NCBI GenBank assembly: GCA_900552015.1
Contig: URXY01000062.1
Coordinates: 1 to 10,416, forward strand
DNA: 10,416 nucleotides
From: an uncultured Eubacteriales bacterium
GTDB lineage: Bacteria; Bacillota; Clostridia; Oscillospirales; Oscillospiraceae
Direction: 5' to 3'
Shown here: one piece after another, positions 4,928 to 10,416 of the stretch
Layout: the number at the start of each line of letters is the position of its first letter
Position numbering within the stretch: position 1 is the stretch's first letter
Program-made: the position numbers and the translations under genes
Notes under the pieces: generated by a model
Seen by the model: only the letters and a program-made list of their open reading frames with translations
Told to the model about the DNA's origin: nothing
Databases searched by the model: none

Positions 4928-6274
4928 TTACAGCATCTTTATCACATTGACCAAATTCTCGGCCACCTGACGGGCAATTTGTTCAGTTTTTGCCTCAACC
5001 ATCACACGGATCAGGGCCTCCGTACCGCTCGGACGTACCAAAACGCGGCCTTCGCCGGAAAGAGCCCCCTCCTCCTTCGCAATGGCTGCGCTCAGTGCGT
5101 CAGACGCCATGATGGCATCCTTCACACCGCGCTCATGCGAAACGGCGACGTTGAGCAGCACCTGCGGGTACTGCGGGCAGACGGACGCGAGCTCGGAAGC
5201 CTTCTTCCCGCTGCGCGCGAGCACATCGAGGAATTGAAGCGCCGTGAGCTGGCCATCGCCGGTCGTGGCAAAGTCGATAAAGATGGTGTGGCCCGACTGC
5301 TCACCGCCGAGCTTGTAGCCGCACTCGTTCATCTTTTCAAGCACGTTGCGGTCGCCCACGCTCGTGCAGACGATGCCGATGCCGTTTTCGCGGCAGAACT
5401 CGTGCAGGCCGAGGTTCGACATGACCGTTGCGACGATCGTGCCGCCGGAAAGCTTTCCGCGGCGTTTCATGTCCGAGCCGCAGACGGCGAGCACCTTGTC
5501 GCCGTCGATGACGCCGCCCTTTTCGTCGACGAGCAGGCAGCGGTCGGCGTCGCCGTCGAATGCAACGCCGATATCGTAGCCGCCCGCAACGACCTTCGCC
5601 GCAAGATCGTCCAGATGCGTCGAGCCGCAGCGGTCGTTGATATTCACGCCGTCCGGCTCGCGGTGGATAAAGTCGCAGAAGCAGCGGAAACGGCCGAAGA
5701 GCTCCGGCGCCGTTGCCGACGACGCGCCGTTCGAGCAGTCCACGAGCACGCGCAGGCCGGAAAGGTCACTCTCGATGGAGCCTGCAAGATGATCAATGTA
5801 CGCCTCGCGCGACTGGCGCAGGCCGTGGCGCAGCACGCCGATCTCGCCGTGCGTCGCAGCGGGATAGATGTCGGTCAGAATTTTTTCTTCGACCTGCTCT
5901 TCGATGGCGTCGGGCAGCTTGTAGCCCTTTTCGTTGAAGACCTTGATGCCATTGTGCTCGTAGGGGTTGTGCGAGGCGGAGATCACAATGCCCGCATCCG
6001 CGCCTTTGAGCACGGTCAGGTACGCGACCGCCGGAGTCGGCAGCACACCGAACGGCATCACGTCGCCGCCGACGGAGCAGATGCCCGCGATCAGCGCGCT
6101 TTCGAGCATATCGGACGAAATGCGCGTATCCTTGCCGATGGTGATGACCGGGCGCCTGCCCTTTTCCTCTTTCAGAACGGCCGCGATGGCCTTCCCCGTA
6201 CGAAATGCGAGATCGGCGGTCAGATTCTCACCGACCACGCCGCGGATACCGTCGGTACCAAACAGTTTTCCCAT
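4928..6274 (-). CDS. glmM: phosphoglucosamine mutase GlmM
   Basis: A 448-residue alpha-D-phosphohexomutase that converts glucosamine-6-phosphate to glucosamine-1-phosphate for UDP-GlcNAc and peptidoglycan synthesis. The N-terminus GKLFGTDGIRGVVG is diagnostic of GlmM. The phosphoserine loop ISASHNPY puts the catalytic Ser at 101, the Mg-binding loop DGDADR is at 240-245, the sugar-binding loop GGEQSGH is at 323-329 and the phosphate-binding loop RPSGTEALIRVM is at 414-425. All four domains are intact and the length is normal. The ATG follows a GAGGA motif at a rather long distance of about 11 bases. It lies 55 bases after ruvB and 67 before sigH with no terminator at either side, so it is probably part of the ruv transcript. 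Being mutase-like, other sugar phosphates are conceivable, but the GlmM signature is strong. Confidence 0.98.
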   Translation of the reverse strand: MGKLFGTDGIRGVVGENLTADLAFRTGKAIAAVLKEEKGRRPVITIGKDTRISSDMLESALIAGICSVGGDVMPFGVLPTPAVAYLTVLKGADAGIVISASHNPYEHNGIKVFNEKGYKLPDAIEEQVEEKILTDIYPAATHGEIGVLRHGLRQSREAYIDHLAGSIESDLSGLRVLVDCSNGASSATAPELFGRFRCFCDFIHREPDGVNINDRCGSTHLDDLAAKVVAGGYDIGVAFDGDADRCLLVDEKGGVIDGDKVLAVCGSDMKRRGKLSGGTIVATVMSNLGLHEFCRENGIGIVCTSVGDRNVLEKMNECGYKLGGEQSGHTIFIDFATTGDGQLTALQFLDVLARSGKKASELASVCPQYPQVLLNVAVSHERGVKDAIMASDALSAAIAKEEGALSGEGRVLVRPSGTEALIRVMVEAKTEQIARQVAENLVNVIKML

Positions 6275-6329
6275 AATTTTTTATTCCTCGTCTCAAAAAG
6301 ATTCGTGATTTCCGTAAAATTGTTTTCCT

Positions 6330-7385
6330 TTACAGGCTAAGCTGCTCCGGCACTTCATCCATACTCTTAGGCACAGAAAGCCCCAAGTGCTCATACGCCT
6401 TGCACGTCACGCAGCGCCCGCGCGGCGTGCGCTGCAAAAAGCCGAGCTGCATCAGATACGGCTCGTAAACGTCCAACAGTGTGACGGCTTCCTCGCCGAT
6501 GGTCGCGGCCAGCGTCTCGATGCCGACGGGGCCGCCGCTATAGTTTTCGATGATGGCGTGCAGCATCCTGTGGTCGATGGGGTCTAATCCGAGGTCGTCG
6601 ATCTCGAGCGCGCGGAGCGCTTCGTCTGCGACCTCCTTCGTGATGACGCCGTCGGCCCGCACATCCGCAAAATCGCGCACGCGGCGCAGCATACGGTTTG
6701 CGATACGCGGCGTGCCGCGCGAACGGCGCGCGATCTCGAGCGCACCCGTCGGATCGATGTCGACATTCAGGATGCTTGCCGAGCGCGTGACGATCTTGGA
6801 AAGCTCCTGCGGCGTGTAAAGCTCCAGACGCAGCGTGACGCCGAAACGGTCGCGCAGCGGTGCGGAAAGCTGGCCCGCGCGCGTTGTCGCGCCGATGAGC
6901 GTGAAGTGCGGCAGGTCGAGGCGGATGGAGTTCGCGCTCGGCCCCTTGCCGACGATGATATCGATGGCATAGTCCTCCATCGCGGGGTACAGGATCTCCT
7001 CCACGCTGCGGTTCAGGCGGTGGATCTCGTCGACAAAGAGGATATCCCCCTCGCTCAGATTCGTCAAAAGCGCTGCAAGATCGCCTGCCTTTTCGATGGC
7101 GGGGCCAGAGGTGATGCGGATGTTGACGCCCATTTCCTGGGCAATGATGCCCGCAAGCGTCGTTTTTCCAAGGCCCGGCGGGCCGTGCAGCAGCACATGG
7201 TCGAGCGACTCGCCGCGCTTTTTCGCCGCCGCGATAAAGACGGCAAGGTTGCCCTTCGCCTTCTCCTGTCCGATGTATTCCCGGAGCGTTTTCGGGCGCA
7301 GCGAACCCTCCTGCGCGTCTTCGCTCAGGAAGGTCTTGGCCACGATCGGCTCTTCATAAATGTCGGTTCCAAAATCAATGCTCAA
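6330..7385 (-). CDS. ruvB: Holliday junction branch migration ATPase RuvB
   Basis: A 351-residue AAA+ motor that, as hexameric rings on RuvA, drives branch migration of Holliday junctions. It shows LRPKTLREYIGQ at about 29-40, Walker A GPPGLGKT (68-75), Walker B LFVDEIHRL (117-124), sensor GATTRAG (165-171) and RDRFG (178-182), then the small helical domain and the C-terminal winged helix ending in RTPRGR. The start is taken as TTG at 7385, about nine bases after AAAAGGGA and matching the usual N-terminus. An in-frame GTG at 7424, directly abutting the stop of the upstream miniprotein, would add 13 residues but has no ribosome binding site. The tail contains an unusual CVTC after RTPRGR. It is the fourth gene of the ruv unit. 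Confidence 0.97.
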   Translation of the reverse strand: MSIDFGTDIYEEPIVAKTFLSEDAQEGSLRPKTLREYIGQEKAKGNLAVFIAAAKKRGESLDHVLLHGPPGLGKTTLAGIIAQEMGVNIRITSGPAIEKAGDLAALLTNLSEGDILFVDEIHRLNRSVEEILYPAMEDYAIDIIVGKGPSANSIRLDLPHFTLIGATTRAGQLSAPLRDRFGVTLRLELYTPQELSKIVTRSASILNVDIDPTGALEIARRSRGTPRIANRMLRRVRDFADVRADGVITKEVADEALRALEIDDLGLDPIDHRMLHAIIENYSGGPVGIETLAATIGEEAVTLLDVYEPYLMQLGFLQRTPRGRCVTCKAYEHLGLSVPKSMDEVPEQLSL

Positions 7386-7424
7386 AATATCACATCCCTT
7401 TTCTTCCGTCCAACGGGAAAACAC

Positions 7425-7583
7425 TCAATACACAAGCACAAAATAAATCACATATAGCCAGCTCATCAGACCATGCACAATCGCCCAACCCACGCTATGC
7501 CAGTTCACATAAGAGATAACCATTGCAAGACAGGTTCCAAAGGTGATGCCCTTTTTAGCAGCCTCTTTTGTATTCTCGTTCAT
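7425..7583 (-). CDS. 52-residue hydrophobic miniprotein inside the ruv operon
   Basis: An intact small gene of 52 codons plus TGA. The N-terminus is polar and basic (MNENTKEAAKKG), followed by a hydrophobic, Trp/Tyr-rich body with GTCLAMVISYVNWHSVGWAI and then HGLMSWLYVIYFVLVY. Two short membrane passes (about 14-27 and 31-51) or one long tilted one are plausible. The ATG is preceded by GGAGAA seven bases upstream, and that ribosome binding site overlaps the ruvA stop; the gene ends just ahead of ruvB. The good ribosome binding site, tight spacing and biased composition support a real gene. I have a faint recollection of similar short proteins with GTCLAMVISY-like and HG-x-x-x-W-x-YVIY motifs in other bacteria, but no function. 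It is easily missed by gene callers. Confidence 0.82.
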   Translation of the reverse strand: MNENTKEAAKKGITFGTCLAMVISYVNWHSVGWAIVHGLMSWLYVIYFVLVY

Positions 7584-7595
7584 TTATCGTTTCTC

Positions 7596-8192
7596 CTATT
7601 TTACCATTTTCTTTAAGCTCTGGCGCACGATCTCTTCGAGCGGCAGGTTCTCCGCGTCAATGCCCTTCATCGCCACTGCGATATCCTGCTGCGTGTAGCC
7701 CAGCACCGCGAGCGCGGCGGCAGCTTCGGCCGCCTTGTTTTTCTCGCCGGCCACAACGCCGGGGGCGGCGGGCATGCCGATCTCCTGCTGCTCCTTGGCA
7801 AGCTTGTCCTTAAGCTCTAAGATAATGCGTTGGGCGATCTTCTTGCCGACGCCCGGCGCGGCGATGAGCGCTTTCTCATCGCCCGTGATAACGGCCATCG
7901 CCAGTCCCTGCGGCGTGCAGACCGAAAGGATCGCGAGCGCCGCCTTCGGCCCAACGCCCGAGACGCCGATGAGCTGCTTGAAGCTTCCAAGCTCGCCCTG
8001 CGTTGCAAAGCCGTAGAGGTCGAAAATGCCCTCTGCGACGTGCAAATAAGTGTAAAGCTTTCCAACTTTACCCACCTGAAGCTGTGAGATCGTCGTGCTG
8101 GTGGTCTTGCAGGCATAGCCCACGCCGCCGCAGTCGATCACGGCAAGGTACGGCTCCACATGGGCGACCGTACCGCTGACATAATAAAACAT
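7596..8192 (-). CDS. ruvA: Holliday junction DNA-binding subunit RuvA
   Basis: A 198-residue protein, the normal length. Domain I (about 1-64) is the OB-fold starting MFYYVSGTVAHV. Domain II carries two helix-hairpin-helix motifs, LIGVSGVGPKAALAIL (74-89) and LIAAPGVGKKIAQRII (109-124). Domain III, after an Ala-rich linker, is the C-terminal RuvB-contacting part with AAALAVLGYTQQDIAVAM and a LPLEEIVRQSLKKM end. It binds the four-way junction as tetramers and loads RuvB. The ATG has an AGGAGAG/GAGGGA ribosome binding site, and the gap from ruvC is 20 bases. Its stop codon TAG is part of the ribosome binding site of the 52-residue miniprotein that follows. Confidence 0.97.
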   Translation of the reverse strand: MFYYVSGTVAHVEPYLAVIDCGGVGYACKTTSTTISQLQVGKVGKLYTYLHVAEGIFDLYGFATQGELGSFKQLIGVSGVGPKAALAILSVCTPQGLAMAVITGDEKALIAAPGVGKKIAQRIILELKDKLAKEQQEIGMPAAPGVVAGEKNKAAEAAAALAVLGYTQQDIAVAMKGIDAENLPLEEIVRQSLKKMVK

Positions 8193-8212
8193 AAGCTGTC
8201 CCTCTCTCCTAC

Positions 8213-8728
8213 TCAGACGGTCTGCTTGACGTCGCTGCCGTTGACGCGGCTCAAAAGCGACGTGGTGCTGCGCGCGTGGCAGATGGCAATGGCCAGCGCG
8301 TCGGCCGCGTCGTCGGGACGCGGCACAGCCCTGAGCTTGAGTAACCTTTTGACCATGTCCATGACCTGTCTTTTTTCGGCAAGGCCGTAACCCACGACCG
8401 CCTGCTTGACCTGCATGGGCGTGTATTCATAGAGCGGCACGCCGCTCTTTTCCGCAGTGCACAAAATAATGCCGCGGCCGTGCGCCACGGCGATGCCGGT
8501 GGTGATGTTGTTTGAAAAGAAGAGTTCTTCAACGGCGATGGCGTCGGGCTTGAGCTGCGCGATGAGCTCGTCCATGTCCTGCTCGATCTGCACAAGGCGG
8601 CGCGCCAGCGGCAGCCCGGCGGGCGTGGTGATCGCGCCGTAATTGAGGAGCCTCGTCTGCCCGCGGTCAGCTTCGATCAGCCCAAAACCGACGATGGCGA
8701 TGCCCGGATCGATGCCGAGTATCCGCAT
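8213..8728 (-). CDS. ruvC: Holliday junction resolvase RuvC
   Basis: A 171-residue RNase H-fold endonuclease that nicks Holliday junctions symmetrically, working with RuvAB. The acidic active site is complete: Asp7 in MRILGIDPG, Glu67 in AIAVEELFF, and Asp140 and Asp143 in RPDDAADALA. The QVKQAVVGYGLAEKRQV stretch is typical of the family. The start is set at ATG 8728, eight bases after GGGAGG. An in-frame ATG two codons upstream lies only two bases from the ribosome binding site, and the frame stays open to 8788 but then reaches into the promoter. It is the first gene of the ruvC-ruvA-miniprotein-ruvB unit and has its own extended -10 promoter. Confidence 0.97.
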   Translation of the reverse strand: MRILGIDPGIAIVGFGLIEADRGQTRLLNYGAITTPAGLPLARRLVQIEQDMDELIAQLKPDAIAVEELFFSNNITTGIAVAHGRGIILCTAEKSGVPLYEYTPMQVKQAVVGYGLAEKRQVMDMVKRLLKLRAVPRPDDAADALAIAICHARSTTSLLSRVNGSDVKQTV

Positions 8729-8759
8729 GCGCATCACCTCCCACGATACTGATTTTGAA

Positions 8760-8788
8760 ATTATATCAAACATTTGTCCGAAATGCAA
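8760..8788 (-). promoter_or_regulatory. extended -10 promoter of the ruv operon
   Basis: On the minus strand a TATAAT at 8765-8760 is preceded by TGA at 8768-8766, making an extended -10. A partial -35, TTGCAT, lies at 8788-8783 with the ideal 17-base spacer. The expected start near 8753 leaves about 25 bases before the ruvC ATG, enough for the GGGAGG site. It lies just downstream of the xerD terminator, as expected for a new unit. Confidence 0.8.
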
Positions 8789-8805
8789 CGAGAAATCACC
8801 ACATG

Positions 8806-8832
8806 AAAAAGGCCGCTCACCGAGCGGCCTTT
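8806..8832 (-). terminator. rho-independent terminator after xerD
   Basis: On the minus strand AAAGGCCGCTC (8832-8822) pairs with GAGCGGCCTTT (8818-8808) around a three-base loop, followed by U residues. It starts 11 bases after the xerD stop. The plus-strand side also ends in U-rich sequence, but no plus-strand gene is present here. Confidence 0.92.
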
Positions 8833-8843
8833 CATTTTTCTCT

Positions 8844-9731
8844 TTACGCCCGCGGGTGCGCCTTCTGATAGACGTCCTTAAGGTGCTTTTTCACGACGTG
8901 CGTGTATATCTGCGTCGAGGAAATGTCCGCGTGGCCCAGCATCTCCTGAATGGAGCGCAGGTCTGCGCCGTTTTCGAGCAGGTGCACGGCAAAGGAATGG
9001 CGCAGCGTGTGCGGCGTGATGTCCTTCGAGATGCCCGCGGTCTCCTGATAGTGCTTGACGATCTTCCAGAAGCCCTGGCGGCTCATGCGCTCACCGTTCA
9101 TGTTGACAAACAGCGCCTCTTCCTCCGGGTCGGCCAAAAGCTGCGGACGGACCTCCTTCATGTAGTGTGAGAGCGCTTTGACGGCAGCGGGATAGAGCGG
9201 GATGATGCGCTCCTTGCCTTTGCTCTGTGCGCGGATAAAGCTCGCGCTCAGGTTGACGTCTTCCTCGTTGAGGGAAATGAGCTCGGAAACACGGATGCCT
9301 GTGGCGTACAGCAGCTCGAGCATCGCGTGGTCGCGGTAGCCCTTGGCGTCCACGCACTGCGGCTGGTCGAGGAACAGTTCGACCTCCTTGCCGGTCAGGA
9401 TCTCCGGGAACCTGCGCTCGACCTTGAGGGCAGCGACGCCCTTGGCAGGATTGGTCTTGATCTCGCCGCGCTCGGCAAGGAAGGCATAAAAGGACTTGAT
9501 GGAGGCCAGCGCGCGCGTGACCGTCGCGGCGGACTTTCCCTTGCCGCCCATCCACGCGACGTAGTCGCTGATAGCGGCGGTCTTGACCTTGCGCAAATCG
9601 GTCACCCGCTGGACGGCAAGGTGCTCGGAAAACTGGCGCAGGTCGCGAAGATAGGAGCTGAGCGTATTTTCGGAAGCGTGCTTTTCCTCGCGCAGATAAT
9701 CCTCATAAAGCTTCAGATAATCGGACGCCAT
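8844..9731 (-). CDS. xerD: site-specific tyrosine recombinase XerD
   Basis: A 295-residue tyrosine recombinase of normal Xer length. The N-terminal SAM-like core-binding domain (about 1-90) has YLREEKHASENTLSSYLRDL. The catalytic domain carries Arg147 in ATGIRVSEL, Lys at 171 or 173 in SKGKERIIP, His241 and Arg244 in HTLRHSFAVHLL, His267 in LGHADISSTQIYTH and the nucleophile Tyr276. With a partner it resolves chromosome dimers at dif near the terminus. The ATG at 9731 follows GGAGGTG by six bases; the frame is open upstream across the spoIIM gene, but that is antiparallel coding shadow in another frame. spoIIM ends 23 bases upstream, so the two are cotranscribed. The neighbourhood with spoIIM, as in B. 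subtilis, favours XerD over XerC or a phage integrase. Confidence 0.95.
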   Translation of the reverse strand: MASDYLKLYEDYLREEKHASENTLSSYLRDLRQFSEHLAVQRVTDLRKVKTAAISDYVAWMGGKGKSAATVTRALASIKSFYAFLAERGEIKTNPAKGVAALKVERRFPEILTGKEVELFLDQPQCVDAKGYRDHAMLELLYATGIRVSELISLNEEDVNLSASFIRAQSKGKERIIPLYPAAVKALSHYMKEVRPQLLADPEEEALFVNMNGERMSRQGFWKIVKHYQETAGISKDITPHTLRHSFAVHLLENGADLRSIQEMLGHADISSTQIYTHVVKKHLKDVYQKAHPRA

Positions 9732-9754
9732 CCGGCACACCTCCTTCCGTAAGA

Positions 9755-10384
9755 TCAGCGCAGCAAAAGCGACAGGATGCGTGGAATGAACCACAGCTCC
9801 AGCGCCGCGCCAAAAAATAAACACACACACGCGATCCCAAAGCGGGACCAATACCGCTTTCCGTAGGTCACGCCCTTCGCCCGCTTTCCGCCGCCGACCG
9901 ATAAGGCCGCAAGACCGCGCGAGGTCTCCCACGCGGCGCTGCCGAGCAGCAGCGTGCAGGGCAGCACAAGCATCAGCCGCAGCGCGAAGAGAATGGGCAG
10001 CAGGAAAAATCCATCCTGCCCCAGACCCGAGGCGAAGCAAAGAAGCGAATAGGCGTACAGGAAGCCCTGGGCGGCACACACCGCCGGAATGAGCGCCACG
10101 CCGACGGAGGCAAAGCCCAGCAGGAACACCGCCGCGCTCGCGCGGAAAAAGCAGACCATCGTCTGCCAGACCGCCGCGGAGGAGGGCGCGCCCTCGATGC
10201 GCAGGGCGAGGTAGCCCTCAAGATACCGGCGCAGCTCGCCGCCCATTGCCGACGCGCCGCGCGCGGCGACCATGCCGCCGAGGACCGCGCCGAGAAGAAA
10301 AAAAGCGGCAAGCGCCAGCATGGAAAGCGGTATTTTCCGCAGACTGACGCATCGCAGACGCGCCGCCGTTCGTCTTTGCTTCAA
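9755..10384 (-). CDS. spoIIM: stage II sporulation protein M (SpoIIM)
   Basis: A 209-residue integral membrane protein, near the length of B. subtilis SpoIIM. Hydrophobic segments lie at about residues 19-41, 82-104, 106-121, 126-150 and 181-206, with a basic N-terminus. The FLLGAVLGGMVA segment and the later GFLYAYSLLCFASG and ALRLMLVLPCTLLLG stretches fit the SpoIIM/DUF95 family. In B. subtilis it works with SpoIID and SpoIIP in septal peptidoglycan degradation and forespore engulfment. The start is TTG at 10384-10382 with GAGGGA about six bases upstream; no ATG or GTG is available at this site, and the frame is open to the window edge, so an earlier start outside cannot be excluded. It is followed after 23 bases by xerD. 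Confidence 0.85.
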   Translation of the reverse strand: MKQRRTAARLRCVSLRKIPLSMLALAAFFLLGAVLGGMVAARGASAMGGELRRYLEGYLALRIEGAPSSAAVWQTMVCFFRASAAVFLLGFASVGVALIPAVCAAQGFLYAYSLLCFASGLGQDGFFLLPILFALRLMLVLPCTLLLGSAAWETSRGLAALSVGGGKRAKGVTYGKRYWSRFGIACVCLFFGAALELWFIPRILSLLLR

Positions 10385-10394
10385 TGTAAATCCC

Positions 10395-10416
10395 TCACTG
10401 TTTTCCGCCGAGGAAA
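10395..10416 (-). CDS. possible 3' end of the gene upstream of spoIIM
   Basis: On the minus strand six sense codons (FLGGKQ) run from the window edge to a TGA at 10397-10395 that overlaps the spoIIM ribosome binding site, a common operon arrangement. Another frame (ending at 10381) instead overlaps the spoIIM TTG as TTGA. Only one of these can be right. In related genomes a NUDIX hydrolase often sits here, but nothing in this stub identifies it. Confidence 0.25.

Noticed and set aside
6299..6331. SigH-type promoter ahead of glmM (AAAGGAAAA with a downstream GAAT)
   Set aside because: The -35-like element fits, but the spacer is about 15 bases where 11-12 is expected, and the -10-like element lacks the flanking consensus bases.
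4859..6340. A very long plus-strand open frame (about 490 codons) opposite glmM
   Set aside because: It is the antisense shadow of a GC-rich gene with strong codon bias. The translation is low-complexity, rich in Arg, Ala, His and Val, with no recognisable domain, and glmM on the other strand is intact.
9732..10079. N-terminal extension of the xerD frame by over 110 residues
   Set aside because: It runs through spoIIM in another frame and has no Xer-like sequence; the ATG at 9731 has an excellent ribosome binding site and gives the normal family length.

Overview
The window looks like chromosome from a moderately GC-rich, endospore-forming member of the class Clostridia, probably an Oscillospiraceae-like lineage. 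The evidence is SpoIIM next to a XerD recombinase, a SigH-type sporulation sigma factor, strong AGGAGG ribosome binding sites, sigma-A type promoters and compact rho-independent terminators. No genus can be assigned from the sequence alone. There are no rRNA or tRNA genes, CRISPR arrays or complete insertion sequences.

Region A (1-1157) is AT-richer than the rest and is read on the + strand. It holds a three-gene cassette: a DUF6442-like membrane protein, a small XRE-family repressor and a second small membrane protein. A near-perfect sigma-A promoter with two near-identical operator-like repeats sits in front, and a bidirectional terminator closes it. Some open reading frame, possibly an ORF remnant, runs off the left edge on the - strand.

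Region B (1225-3734) is housekeeping on the - strand. A DUF1858 protein is followed by a hairpin, then by the tightly packed genes trmK (tRNA m1A22 methyltransferase), a Nif3-family metal protein and yebC (a translation-related factor). trmK and nif3 overlap by 17 bases, and the yebC ribosome binding site overlaps the nif3 stop codon.

Region C (3841-8788) is a probable long - strand operon: ruvC, ruvA, an unnamed 52-residue membrane miniprotein, ruvB, glmM, a sigH-like sigma factor and a four-CxxC zinc-ribbon protein. It starts at an extended -10 promoter before ruvC and ends at a strong terminator. It joins Holliday-junction processing, cell-wall precursor synthesis and the early sporulation switch. 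A second, perfect-hexamer promoter sits directly against the sigH start codon.

Region D (8808-10416) is also on the - strand: the sporulation membrane protein gene spoIIM and then the chromosome-dimer recombinase gene xerD, closed by a terminator. spoIIM is close to xerD in Bacillus subtilis as well, which supports both assignments. A few codons of an upstream gene may lie at the right edge.

The least explained items are the XRE/membrane-protein cassette with its twin operators, the 52-residue miniprotein inside the ruv operon, and the unusual promoter/start geometry at sigH.
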